DNA from: Rugalucina vietnamica | Taxonomy: Eukaryota; Mollusca; Bivalvia; Lucinida; Lucinidae | Assembly (NCBI GenBank): GCA_964017185.1 | Contig: OZ024874.1 | Coordinates: 12,705,957 to 12,769,956, forward strand | Direction: 5' to 3' | Length of the DNA stretch: 64,000 nt | Shown: piece after piece, positions 9,450-20,985 of the stretch | Layout of the letters: each line of letters opens with the position of its first letter | Position numbering within the stretch: the first letter of the stretch is position 1 | Notes under the pieces: model-generated | Database searches by the model: none | What the model saw: only the letters and a program-made list of their open reading frames with translations | What the model was told of the DNA's origin: nothing | Made by a program: the position numbers and the translations under genes

Positions 9450-10022
9450 TTTGGTGCATACCAATATGAGAACTCTTGACAGATATAATATTCAGTAGTC
9501 AGCTCCAATATCATGTGTACCATCTAAATTTGGACATAAAAATTCTAGAGTTTGCAGATCAAGGACAATTATGTAAACAAGACAGAGTGCAACATAATGG
9601 ACATGTGTAGTTTTAATAAACCAGTAAAACATCAATTAGAACCGAACAAATTATTATTTTTATTTTTTAAATCGAAGCAGACTGACGAAGAAATCCATGT
9701 AAACCTTCCTAAAATGCCATAGGCGTACCACCCTATACTCACAGTACGCACATGCGTAATGTAAAAATACATGTACATGACCTTTATAGTCAGACATGTT
9801 TATAAGTATATATCTCAGATCTCAGGTGAGCATTTACAGGACCATTGGTGTCATACTTTGCTATTTTGCACTTTGTGCAAATAACTTGAATTTTTCTGGT
9901 TACAACTTGGAATAGTTTACTAAACATATACCACTAAGTTGAAGGCATTTATCTTGACATTGTTCATTTATTCTGACTGCCTTTCTGGTGTGCTTGCCAT
10001 GTTTGCTTTTGGTTGATTCTAG
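9450..10022. other. Intergenic, nothing recognised
   Basis: AT-rich sequence without a supportable exon, RNA gene or known repeat family. Confidence 0.5.
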
Positions 10023-10192
10023 CATTACGAAAACTTGTACATGTAATATACAAAAATGTTTTGGACTGTAAAAACTGAAAAAATTAGAAAAAAAAGAAAG
10101 ATTTTTTTTCTTATTTTTGCTCAAAACATTGATTTTGGCAGTTCTAATGTGTACCCACAATCTATGTTTTGGATTGAAAATAAGAAAATAAG
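10023..10192. repeat. MITE family B, copy 5 (degenerate)
   Basis: Starts CATTACGAAAACTTGTACATG and contains CTTATTTTTGCTCAAAACA and GTACCCACAATCTATG; it is interrupted at its right side by a tandem-array element. A matching right-half fragment resumes at about 10826. Confidence 0.65.
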
Positions 10193-10824
10193 AGCTGTCG
10201 CAGGACAGCGTAGCTCGCCTGACTTGTGCTTTGCCACTAAATCTATCAAAATCTATGACCCATGACCTTGACCTCAAGGTCACTCAGGTGGGTCGTGATG
10301 GTACAGCATAAAACTTCAGACCAATATCTACCAACATGCAAAGTATCAAGGTCTGTGACCTTGACCTCAAGGTCACCCAGGGTGGGTCATGATGGTACTG
10401 CATAAAACTTCAGACCGATATCTACCAACATGCAAAGTAACAACTTGATCCATCAACATGTTCAAGAAATAGAGACTTATAAAAACTTTAACCAAAAACT
10501 TTAACACAAAATTTCTAAGTCTGTGACCTTGACCTCAAGGTCACCCAGGGTGGGTCATGATTGTACTGCATAAAACTTCAGACCGATATCTACCAACATG
10601 CAAAGTATCAACTTGATCCATCAACATGTTCAAGAGATACAGACTTATAAAAACTTTAACCAAAATCTTTAACACAAAATTTCTAAGTTAGTGACCTTGA
10701 CCTCAGGGTCACCCACGGTGGGTCATGATAGTTGATACTTTGCATGTTGGGAGTTTTTATAAGTCTGTATCTCTTGAACATGTTGATGGATCAGGTTGAT
10801 ACTTTGCATGTTGGTAGATATCGC
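10193..10824. mobile_element. Tandem-array element family C, copy 1
   Basis: Begins with AGAGCTGTCGCAGGACAGCG (a short hairpin). It carries four blocks with TGACCTTGACCTCAAGGTCA, each followed by a GGTGGGTCATGATGGTAC-type segment and ACATGCAAAGTATCAACTTG. The last block turns into an inverted partial copy (GTTGATACTTTGCATGTTGG). No coding capacity. Confidence 0.7.
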
Positions 10825-10825
10825 T

Positions 10826-10937
10826 ACTCACATTCTATGTTTTGAGCAAAAATAAGAAAAATATCATTTTTTTCTGAAAATTTCATTTTTTCAACTTTAA
10901 AAATCTGTATATCTTATGGTTATGTTTTGGTAATGAT
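10826..10937. repeat. MITE family B, right-half fragment
   Basis: Contains CTATGTTTTGAGCAAAAATAA and a decayed terminus TATGTTTTGGTAATG. It probably belongs with the copy at 10023 and was split by the family C insertion. Confidence 0.55.
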
Positions 10938-10939
10938 AG

Positions 10940-11546
10940 GAAAATTTAACGATATAAATTTCTAAAAAATCCTTTAGTACTTCAAAATGAGGTGAAATGT
11001 AAACTAATTTATCTAAACAACAATTACATGTAACATGACCAATAAATTCTATTTAATTGTACCACTTAGTTGAAAGTTGACCAAAATAATAAGCTCAAGG
11101 ACAGCACAAGACAGTAAGACTGCATTAGAAAGTATTAAATTTAAAACAAGAATGCGAGCATGAGATACATGTAATTGTGTCAGTTGATCAATTAGCTATT
11201 TATACATATTACATATTAGAATTGATGTGCTATAGCTCAATCGGAAGCATATCCGATTCCTAACAAAGCGGACCAGCGATTGATCCTCAAGTTTGGCTCA
11301 GTTCTTTAATAGAGTTTTTGGCTGGTTGATATGGTAATTATGAGTCAATTATATGTCCCAAGGTCTAAGATCATATGGAAACAGGCTCTGAATTTAAAGT
11401 TTCATCATAAACACTGGAGAAACCTAGGATTAATTCCTGAACTCCTGTTTTAGAAGGCTAGTGGTTTAAGCATTACACAATGAAGGCTTGGTAAAGAAAA
11501 TATTTCTAGAGCCATCCACCACTTCACTGGATCAAGAAGAGCATTT
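10940..11546. other. Intergenic, nothing recognised
   Basis: AT-rich; a short tRNA-like string GCTATAGCTCAATCGGAAGCAT near 11230 could be an A-box remnant of a SINE, but no B box pairs with it. Confidence 0.4.
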
Positions 11547-11778
11547 GAGCCTCAAGTCTCATGTGAAAACCAACAATGTAGTTTCCAACCAGGTCCGACA
11601 CAAACTGGCCTGTACAGTCAAAGAAGCTGGCTAGAAGCTTGAGATTTTAGATGAAAGAAGAAGAGGAATTGTACTATCCTTGTAGCGAAAACAAAGGCGC
11701 TGATCAGGTTCGCAGTTACTGTGAAGCTGATCTGCGCATTTGGTTTCGCATATGCATATCATTGGTTTTCTCATTTTT
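11547..11778. repeat. Hairpin MITE family A, copy 5
   Basis: Starts GAGCCTCAAGTCTCATGTG, core GGTTCGCAGTTACTGTGAAGC, ends TTGGTTTTCTCATTTTTG. The right terminus is decayed. Confidence 0.8.
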
Positions 11779-11818
11779 GTCATTTACTATTGAAAGAAAT
11801 GTGCGATAACTAATTGTA

Positions 11819-12040
11819 ACCTGCCTCTGAGAAAACCAGATATTTGTCCATGCGAAAACAAAGGCGCAGATCAGCTGATCGGCACCTTTGGTTTTGCTAC
11901 ACAAATAGTACAATGCCTCCAATTCTTAAATCTGAAACTGCAAGCTTCAGCTGCTTGTAGTCCTCTGCTGGGATGTACTGACCAGTTTGTGTCCGACCTG
12001 ATCTGAGACAATGAAGACCAGATTTCTTGTGTCACGGCTC
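11819..12040. repeat. Hairpin MITE family A, copy 6
   Basis: Contains CTGCCTCTGAGAAAACCAG, core GCGCAGATCAGCTGATCGGC, and ends TTGTGTCACGGCTC. Direct repeats ATTGTAACCTGCCTCTG stand at its left edge (11814) and just beyond its right edge (12042). Confidence 0.75.
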
Positions 12041-12077
12041 CATTGTAACCTGCCTCTGGGAGGCTAGCTAAGGAAGT

Positions 12078-12188
12078 TTTTTTCTTTTTTTTTTTTAATT
12101 CAATTTTACGTCCCTTTCAAGATTATTTCAGCTCTGCTCATATGAGACGGGCCAATCAGTAGGTGGGCGAAAACGGGAGGACCCCGAG
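12078..12188 (-). mobile_element. tRNA-derived SINE, tail part (split copy)
   Basis: The T-rich start, then CCCTTTCAAGATTATTTCAG and CATATGAGACGGGCCAATCA, matches the unbroken SINE at 25376-25632. The remainder (tRNA-like head) resumes at 14168. A 15-bp target duplication GCTAGCT(A/G)AGGAAGT flanks the pair at 12063-12077 and 14311-14325. Confidence 0.8.
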
Positions 12189-14167
12189 ACCAGAGGACCA
12201 ATGGTCCTGTAAACGCTCACCTGAGATCTGCTGCATATACTGGTCAATAAACATGTATGACTATTATGGTATTTAATTCCAGTGCAGGGGCAGCTGAAGC
12301 CCTTGGGCCATTTTCTTTTTTCTGAATCTTCAATATTCTGTCCATTTGCCAATTTCCTGCTGGCTTTTCCCTTCAAATGACATTTTAACAGTTTTCCCAA
12401 TTCAAATGCATAGGCAACCCATGTTGACCTTGCCATAAACTTGGTCAAGGTCATCACAGGGTCATGATTTATATATACATTAAAGTACTTTAGCCATCGA
12501 TGCTTCACGCCAAGTTTCCTTGAAATCAGTCTATTTGTTTCAGAGAAGAAGATTTTTGATGGGTTTTTACCATATATGGGCATGGCGGCCATCTTTGTCA
12601 AGTGACCTAGATTATTTATATACACATTGATTCCCCTATTCTATAGATGCTTCACATAAAATTTGGCTTTGATTGGCCAAGCGGTTTCAGAGGAGAAGAC
12701 GTTTGAATATTATGGAAATATACATGTATGTTGCCGCGGGGTGGGGGCACATGAGCCCCTGGAGTCCAATTTTTTTCAGAATCATTAATATTCAGTCCTA
12801 CTTCCCATTTCCTGCAAGACTTTCACTTTAAATTACATTTTAAAAGTTTTCCCCATTCAAATGCATTGGTGACCTATGTTGACCTTGCCGTAATATAGGT
12901 CAAGGTCATCACATGGTTATGATTTATATACACATTGTAGTGCTTGAGCCATCAATGCTTCATGCCAAGTTTTGTTGAAATCGGTCCACCGGTTCTGGAG
13001 AAGAAGATTTTTGAAGGGCTTTTACCATATATGGGAATGGCGGCCATCTTGGTCATGTGACCTGGATTTTTAATATACATGTTTGTTACCCCTTCCTATT
13101 GATGCTTCACATAAAATTTGGCTTTGATTGGCCAAGTGGTTTCAGAGGAGAAGACGTTTGAATATTATGGAGATATACATGTATATTGCCCTGGGGTGGG
13201 GGCACATGAGCCCCTGGGGTCCAATTTTTTTCAGAATCATTAATATTCAGTCCTACTGCCCATTTTCTGCAAGACTTTCACTTCAAATGACATTTTAAAA
13301 GTTTTCCCCATTCAAATGCATTGGTGACCTATGTTGACCTTGCCGTAAAATAGGTCAAGGTCATCACAGGGTCATGACTTATATACACATTGTAGTGCTT
13401 GAGCCATCAATGCTTCATGCCAAGTTTCGTTGAAATCGGTCCACCGGTTCTGGAGAAGTTTTTGGAAGGGTTTTTACCATATATGGGCATGGCTGCCATC
13501 TTGGTCATGTGACCTGGACTTCTTATATACACATTGGTTCCCCCTTCCCATTGATGCTTCACATAAAATTTGGCTTTGATTGGCCAAGTGGTTTGAGAGA
13601 AGATGTTTGAATATTATGATAATATACATGTATATTGCCCCGGGGTGGGGGCGGATGAGCCCCTGGTGCCCAATTTTTTTAAGAATCATTAATATTCAGT
13701 CCTACTGCTCATTTTCTGCAAGATTTTTCCTTTAAATGACAATTTAACAATTTTTCCCATTCAAATGCAAAGGCGACCTATGTTGACCTTGCCGTAAAAT
13801 AGGTCAAGGTCACCGCAAGGTCATGATTTATATATACATTGTAGTACTTGAGTCATCGATGCTTCATGCCAAGTTTGGTTGAAATCGGTCCAGTGGTTCC
13901 GGAGAAGAAGATTTTTGAAGGGTTTTTACCATATATGGGCATGGCGGCCATCTTGGTCATGTGACCTGGATTATTTATATACACATTGGTTCCCCCTTCC
14001 CATAGATGCTTCATGTAAAATTTGGCTTTGATTGGCCAAGCTGTTTCAGAGAAGAAGATCTTTGAAAATGGTGGACGACGGACGGACGGACGATGGAAGG
14101 ACGGATGGACGACGGAGCATGGGTATACTATAAGCTCATCTTGTGAGCCTGACGGCTCAGGTGAGCT
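12189..14167. mobile_element. Tandem-array element family C, copy 2, inserted in a SINE
   Basis: About four tandem units of 449-455 bp. Their GTTGACCTTGCCGTAA motif recurs at 12423 (variant), 12878, 13333 and 13782. Each unit has GGTCAAGGTCATCAC, CATATATGGGCATGGC and TTTGGCTTTGATTGGCCAAG. Near the left end stands GCTCACCTGAG, and at the right end its complement CTCAGGTGAGC. A (GGAC)n microsatellite at 14078-14115 precedes the right end. The ORFs seen in it are not conserved between units. Confidence 0.75.
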
Positions 14168-14310
14168 AAAAAACCACCTGGCACACCCGCAAGCAGAACT
14201 TGGCTTGTCTCACATGTGGCCAGTGCGGGGCTCGAACCCACACCAGACACAGCGGTGAGATGATCGAGTGATTAAGAAACAGCGCTCTTAACCGTTCGGC
14301 CACGGTGGCC
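14168..14310 (-). mobile_element. tRNA-derived SINE, tRNA-like head (split copy)
   Basis: On the minus strand this starts GGCCACCGTGGCCGAACGGT, with TGGCCGAACGGTTAAGAGCG as A box and GGTTCGAGCCC as B box. It ends where the family C element was inserted. Confidence 0.8.
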
Positions 14311-14542
14311 GCTAGCTGAGGAAGTGTTGTTATTATAACAGTAACTATGGAGTATACCTAGTTTAATTAATTCAACAGCACAAAACAACTGTCAGCAATA
14401 AAATAACTGTATGAAGCAATAACAGCAATAATATCAACAGAATCGGTGAATGTCAAAACCTTATAGTTCAAGCAATGTGATTGTGTCTAAGAAACATTTT
14501 TTTTCTATCTGCTATATTTTACAACCAAAGTGGAGACCAAAT

Positions 14543-14774
14543 GAGCCGCATCATGAGAAAACCGGATTATTGCATATGCGAAAACAACGGCGCAGATCAG
14601 CTGTGCAGTAACTGCACAGCTGATCAGCGCCTTTGTTTTCGCTACTCGGATAGTACAATTCCTCTTCTACTTGTAGCCCAAATTTCAAGCCTCTAGTCTG
14701 CATCTGTGACTATACAAACGGTTTTGTGACGTTGGTAGGAAACCCCGAAGACCGGTTTTCTCACGGCGCAGCTC
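14543..14774. repeat. Hairpin MITE family A, copy 7
   Basis: Starts GAGCCGCATCATGAGAAAACC, core CTGTGCAGTAACTGCACAG, ends TCTCACGGCGCAGCTC. This is the TGTGCAG core subtype. Confidence 0.85.
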
Positions 14775-14822
14775 AAATGTTCAGTCTGCTTAGCAGACTG
14801 GCAATGTATTATTTTGCTACAA

Positions 14823-16994
14823 ATAATAAGAGCTGTCGCAGGACAGCGTGCTCGACTGCTTCTGATCTTTGTCAAACATAAGGCCAAACCCGACCAGTAA
14901 CCCAAAGCATTATGCTCATACATCTTTTTGCCTTGATGCAATAAGACAAAATCACTGAACCATCAAAGTTAACTATAACTACCTAAGATTTATAGTTATA
15001 GTTATAGTGTGTTCATATACCAACTGAGTGCCAAGACACAAGGCAAAATCACTGAACCGTGAAATAAGGTCACACTGACCTATAAGTATTTCAGGGTCAA
15101 AGGTCTAGTGATACTTACTCATAATGTGAAAGAAATATGATCATATACCCATTCAGTGTTGAGATATAAAGCAAAATCACTGAACCATGAAATTAGGTCA
15201 TAGTGACCTATAAGTATGCTTGGGTTAAAGGTCTGGTCATACTCATTCATAATCAGAAAGAAGTATGAAAAAATACCAACTGAGTGTCGAGATATAAGGC
15301 AAAATCACTGAACCGTGAAATTAGGTCATATTGACCTAGGACTACTTTAGGGTCAAAGGTCTTGTCATACGCAAATATAGTGTGAAAGAAGTTTGTTCAT
15401 AAACCACTTGAGTGCCGAGATACAAGGCAAAGTCACTGACCCGTGAAATTAGGTCACAGTGACCTATAAGTATATTGGGGTCAAAGGTCTGGTCATACTC
15501 ACTCATAATCTAAAAAAGTATGAAAATATACTAATTGAGTGTCAAGATATAAGGCAAAATCACTGAACCGTGAAATTAGGTCACAGTGACCTAGGACTAC
15601 TTCAGGGTCAAAGGTCTTGTCATATGCAAACATACTTTGAAAGAAGTTTGTTCATAAACCATTTGGGTACTGAGATATAAGGCAAAATCACTGAACCGTG
15701 AAATTAGGTCACAGTGACCTATAAGTATATTGGGGTCAAAGGTCTGGTCATACTCACTCATAATCTGAAAAAAGTATGAAAATATACTAATTGAGTGTCA
15801 AGATATAAGGCAAAATCACTGAACCGTGAAATTAGGTCACAGTGACCTATAAGTATATTTGGGTCAAAGGTCTGGTCATACTCACTCATAATCTGAAAAA
15901 AGTATGAAAATATACTAATTGAGTGTCAAGATATAAGGCAAAATCACTGAACCGTGAAATTAGGTCACAGTGACCTATAAGTATATTGGGGTCAAAGGCC
16001 TGGTCGTACTCACTCATAATCTGAAAGAAGTAAGAAAATATACTAATTGAGTGTCAAGATATAAGGCAAAATCACTGAACCATGGAAAGTAGGTCAACCG
16101 ACCCTTACCGTCATGACACACAAGTCAGTGTCACAAAGTCAAAAGATGAATGACCAACCATCTTCCTAAGTTGTTTCTATTAAGAAATAAAAAGAAAAAA
16201 AATTCGGGGAGTTCTAGATTTTGACCTCTAGCCCCACCCCCCTGACTCCGACCCAGAGGTCCGACGTCATGGAACCTAAAGTGTATGAAGTATGAATGCT
16301 TTATGATAAGTTGTTGTCAAGATATGGACTCCTTGTTAAAGTTACACAGCAGTACATCTATTTTTTTACAGTGTTCTAGTTTTTAACCTCCAGCCCCACC
16401 CCCCAGGCATGGACCCAGAGATCCGATGCCATGCAATGAAACTCAACCCTACAGGGTACCTATGGTCCGAGTATGAAAGCCCTCTGATAAAAAGTTTTCA
16501 AGATATAGACTTCTAGAATACTATATCACAGAAAAGCCATTATTATTAATGGTGTTCTAGATTTTAACCTCTAGCCCCACCCCCTGGCATGGACCCAGGG
16601 ATCTGATGCCATGGAATGAAAGCCGACCCTACAGGGTGTCAATGGCCCAAGTATCAATGCTTTCTGATGAGTGGTTGTCAAGATATGGACTTCTAGAAGA
16701 CTTTAACACAAGAATTGCCATTTTTGAAGGTGTTCTAGATTTTAACCTCCAGCCCCACCCCCTGGCCTGGACCCAGGGGCCCGATGCCATGGAATGAAAG
16801 CTAACCCTACAGGGTATCTATGGTCCAAGTATGAATGCTTTCTGATGAGTGGTTCTCAAGATATGGACTTCTAGAAAACTTTAACGCAAGTGTGACGCGC
16901 ACGCGCACGGGAACGGGAACGGGAACGGGAACGGGAACGTGGACGACCGGGGTGACTGCAATAGCTCTATGCACTTCGTGCAGTCGAGCTAAAA
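14823..16994. mobile_element. Tandem-array element family C, copy 3 (two different arrays)
   Basis: Begins AGAGCTGTCGCAGGACAGCG, as in the copies at 10193 and 29978. Array 1 (about 14940-16090): nine units of 126-131 bp with CAAAATCACTGAACCGTGAA and TTAGGTCACAGTGACCTA. Array 2 (about 16190-16880): four units of about 180 bp with AACCTCTAGCCCCACCCC and GACCCAGGG. Then (GGGAAC)n and GACCGGGGTGACTGCAATAG, ending CAGTCGAGCTAAAA. No genes. Confidence 0.75.
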
Positions 16995-17811
16995 ATCAAT
17001 CCCAAATTTTGTTCTAATTTCTTTAAGCCATTTTCTGTGACAGAAAAGAGGATTTCAGTAAGACCAGGTCAAAATGCTGTTGACATACATATATGTTCTA
17101 ATGACATGGCTCATACAATCTGATCTACAAAGCATCAAAATACAAAGTCAAAAACTAAAAATGTACAACTTCAAAACAGCCCTGCTTTTTTTTTATACAA
17201 ATATTAAACCATGCTAAAAATAATAAGCCTAACAAATCTCTTAAAATGCATTTTGTACATAAAAAAAATAATACATTAAGATTAAACAATGTGCGCCTTA
17301 AAACCAGTTAAGATAAATGCTAAAATACACAGTACTGTTACATAAAACAAAACCTACCAATTACAGTAACAATCATGCAAGTCCTGACTCATCTCTGCCA
17401 CCTTTATACTAGTACCTTTAGCGCCAAACAATTTTTAAGAGAATCCATAATTTGAAACCATTTGTACAGCACCCTCAGGTTTTTTTTTTTTTGAGTAAAT
17501 AAAAGAAAAATATTAGAAAATTTTGCATCAGAAAATTGAAAAAAAAAAAAAAAAAAAAAAAAATACATAATGTAACATCCATGCAACTTGCCAAAAATGT
17601 TAAAATCAATTATTTTATTCTGAAAACATAACAAACATTGAGAAGCAGCATTCTGAAGACCCAGATCAGAGAGGGAATTCAGCACTATTCACAGACTGGT
17701 CAGTCTGATAAAAGCAATGCTTGGGTAAAGCTAAAATCTGGGTTAAGTCAAAATCACAGTACATGATATGTATTCTTCATCCGAATTTCATTCCAGGTCA
17801 ATCATAAATAA
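16995..17811. other. Intergenic, nothing recognised
   Basis: AT-rich, with T runs near 17479 and an A run at 17541-17563. No exon or repeat family recognised. Confidence 0.5.
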
Positions 17812-18406
17812 CAGGGTTCATACAGAAATGGGAAAACAAAATTCCAGGACTGGACTTTTCAAGGAAGACTAAATTTCTAAATAGCGACAATTTTCCACTC
17901 TTCCCACAGCAGCTGGGAAATGGTTAGTGATTATGTCAAAAGTTCAGATTTCAATGTCTGACACAGATTTCTACTTTGATGAAATGAAGTACTTGCTCTT
18001 CAATATTAATTGAGTCCTCCGTCAAACCACCCATCATTAGTATTCATTTTTATATTGACCATTCAAATCAGCACATTAGCTAACGGTCAATGACAGTTAG
18101 ACACCAAGGGGGTTAGACAAACAAACCAACACATGCTTTTTGCAGGTAAATATAGTTGCAAAAACACAATGTTTGTCTAAGGAAATAGGGGTGGGCATGG
18201 TTATACTTTGCTGGCGGAGGAGTCAATTGTCATTGTCACTCTTTTTACTATATATTGTCACTGGGCATCCCATTTTTGCAGGACAGACTATTAATTTTCA
18301 GAAATTCAAGGACAATTTCTCATTTTAAAGGAGAATTTTATCAAATTCCAGGACTTTTGGCACTTTTTTGAAATTCCAGGACTTTTCCAGGTCTGCACAA
18401 ACCCTG
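17812..18406. mobile_element. hAT-like non-autonomous TIR element
   Basis: Left end CAGGGTTCATACAG; right end read inverted CAGGGTTTGTGCAG. Just inside, both ends carry TTCCAGGACT (left) and its inverted copies AGTCCTGGAATTTC (right). CAGGG termini are typical of hAT elements. The 8-bp target duplication is not clear. Confidence 0.55.
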
Positions 18407-18785
18407 TAAAAACTGATCTGTAATTGTTTTACCTGCCATTATGAAATCTTCTTTTAACAAGGAAATTGATTTTCAATTTGTACATGTACATATAATAATA
18501 ATAATATGTAATACATGTACTAATATTTACATTGTTCTAAAACCTCCTTAGATGAACCATTATATGTTCATCTGTGTTCATACATCCATGAACAACATTG
18601 TGTCACTCGACGTGACGTAATCCAAACATGAATCTCGCCAATCTGATTGGAAGTTGTAAACGTCGACGCCGTTCCGCTGTTTGAACACCCACTGTGTGTA
18701 GATTCTCTGTTTGCTTGTAAATGTGACCGCCTTGGTGATTTTTCAACAAGCGATAGAGAGAAATGAATGTAAATATAAGCAATGA

Positions 18786-18932
18786 GTTTAATTTTTCTGT
18801 TGTTCATGGAGCTATGAACCGCAGTGGTGTCGCTAGCAAAGCTTACATGAACCCCTTCGGGGTTCATTCACTTTGCACGCGACCCACTGCGGTTCATAGC
18901 TCCATGAACACCAGAAAAATGAAATTCATTTC
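18786..18932. repeat. Long hairpin palindrome
   Basis: GTTCATGGAGCTATGAACCG pairs with CGGTTCATAGCTCCATGAAC around a loop at GAACCCCTTCGGGGTTC. The arms continue through GACACCAC-type sequence with a few mismatches. Probably the core of a MITE whose flanks (18540-18620) carry further ATGTTCAT copies. Confidence 0.8.
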
Positions 18933-18939
18933 TTAAATA

Positions 18940-19140
18940 ACGGAACAGATTCTGATAAACCACTATGACAAATGAAAAGTTCTTATTTCCATGTAATAAT
19001 AATGGAATAGATTCTGATGAAACTACAAGCTAAACCACTATGACAAATGAAAAGTTCTTATTTCCATGTAATCATAATGGAATAGATTCTGATGAAACCA
19101 CAAGCTAAACCACTATGACAAAAACTTTTCATTTCCATTT
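18940..19140. repeat. About 80-bp tandem repeat, 2.5 copies
   Basis: Units share CCACTATGACAAATGAAAAG, CTTATTTCCATGTAAT and GGAATAGATTCTGATGAAAC. Confidence 0.8.
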
Positions 19141-19489
19141 AATCAAAATTAACAAACAATCCTGAATTTTGGCTAGCCCAGTGCAATCATTCTATAGTAA
19201 AATACATATATTAAGCCTTTGGTTTTACTTTACAAAAAGTACAACTGACCCTTCTTAAACCCAAATTTTCAAGCTTCTAGCCATCACATATTACCTGTGC
19301 AGGTCAGATTGTGTTTGACCTAGTTGGAACCTCAGAGAGCGCTAAGATGAATGCAGACCAGCTGCTTTCCTGCACCACCTCGATAGCAAAAAAAAAAATT
19401 TTTTTGGTATCCAAGTCATCAGTTTTTCAGTCATGTCGGGACAGAACCGTCACTTCCCGGGTATCACCAATACTATGGGGAGTTAATTT

Positions 19490-19732
19490 GAGCCGCGACG
19501 CAAGAAAACTGGTCTTCGGGGTTTCCAACTAGGTCTGACACACACCGGCCTATACAGTCTCAGAAGGAAGCTACAATCCTGAAATTTTGGGTATACGTAA
19601 ACAGGAATTGTACTATACGAATTGTACTATACCTGTAGCCAAAAGCACCGATCAGCTTCGCAGTGACTGCGAAGCTGATCTGCGTCTTTGTTTTCGCATG
19701 GGCAAAAATCCAGTTTTATCATGACATGGCAC
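19490..19732. repeat. Hairpin MITE family A, copy 8 plus a fragment at 19255-19330
   Basis: Full copy: starts AGCCGCGACGCAAGAAAAC, core CTTCGCAGTGACTGCGAAG, ends TATCATGACATGGC. The fragment to the left has TTTCAAGCTTCTAGCC and CAGGTCAGATTGTG. Between them (19415-19485) lies a SINE scrap GGGTATCACCAATACTATGG. Confidence 0.75.
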
Positions 19733-19739
19733 ATTTATC

Positions 19740-20275
19740 TTGCTCAATAACAAAACCAATGCCAGTGGAGATCAACCCCCCGACCTCTTGACCCAGGGTC
19801 TGACATGTTAACATTTACTGCCACGCCTCTCATAAAATCAATATCTCACCACCAAGTATTTATTTTTATCAACTTATCATTGATTTATCTATTTATTTAT
19901 TTATTTAATATGATATTTATAAATCTATTCACATATCACATATCAAAGGACTTTTTATTCTGAAACAATGATATAAAATGCATTTGCCTCCCTTTAAAAC
20001 TTGCATCAAAAATCCGGGACATGCTGGTACATACTGGCAAACACCTATAGATTGTAGTCGCTGGTGGCAGTGACCGGTAAAAATGACTGAAGTCATCGCT
20101 GGCAGTAAAAGTGTTAGCCAATAGGTCAACAAGCTCCCCAAATTTGATATGTGCATTTCATCCTCTGTATACAGCTAAAGTTACGTTGGTACAGTCAGTT
20201 TTCTTAGCCACACTTGCATTAGGCAAGACACATGGAGTCAGATTACCAGTGCTTTCAGTACAGTAAAACTTATTT
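19740..20275. other. Intergenic, nothing recognised
   Basis: Holds a (TTTA)n stretch near 19880 and no credible exon. Overlapping minus-strand ORFs at 19929-20156 have no splice support or family signature. Confidence 0.45.
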
Positions 20276-20490
20276 GCCATTAACAAGTGTATGACGAATG
20301 GACTTTCCAATCAATTTCATTTGGACGAGTCCATTTTCATTTTTAGGGGCATTAGGGGCATTTTTCCATGAAAAACTTCTAAGCAAACATAAAAGCCCCA
20401 GATGGGACACCACGTTTTGCAGTGTCACATCTGGGGATATACTGTTTTCCTGGGTCCAATAAAAAGAAAGCCAGGCTAATACGAGTTAAA
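20276..20490. repeat. Repeat family D, copy 1
   Basis: Family D: ATGACGAATGGACTTTCC at the left, an internal hairpin CCCCAGATGGGACACC / GTGTCACATCTGGGG, and GCCAGGCTAATACGAGTTAA at the right. About 215-230 bp. Confidence 0.75.
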
Positions 20491-20985
20491 TGACAACAGC
20501 TATTCTTCAATAAGCAGGGAACTTCAAGAACAACCATCTTAGCAAAACACTTCTTGACAAAGCCTTTCTGAAAGAAATGTACCCGACCTGGGGGTCAATC
20601 ATCTCTGATCAGTTGATATGACTCGTACATGCTGAAGATTGGACTGTCTATTCCTGGGTTTGTATCTTGCCTGGCCCTGAAGTTATAAAACTTTCATCAT
20701 GCTCATCTCACCTGAGCTGAGTGAGCACAAAATTTATTTTGCTCATAAACGTTAAAATACTAACAATTGATGGCATTTTGACATTTATAAGCAGGACTAA
20801 TACTGACTTTGGTGATCTACACCAGAAAAATCAATTCATTTGGGTTATTTCAATATTTACAAGCTGTAAAATCCATGCTAAGATGAGTTGAACATGAAAA
20901 AAGGTTTATAAACTCAACCCTAGTGTCAATGGCAGGCCATTATAGTCACTCTTTGTACCAGTTTCTTGAGACAATATGAAGAGAA
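20491..20985 (-). other. Likely 3' UTR of the membrane-protein gene
   Basis: Unique sequence directly after the stop codon at 20986. An AATAAA on the minus strand lies near 20733, about 250 nt after the stop, and is a candidate poly(A) signal. Confidence 0.4.

Noticed and set aside
12128..14258. ORFs within the 455-bp tandem units
   Set aside because: Frames are not conserved between units and contain no domain signature.
19929..20156. Overlapping minus-strand ORFs
   Set aside because: No supportable exon boundaries and no recognisable residues.
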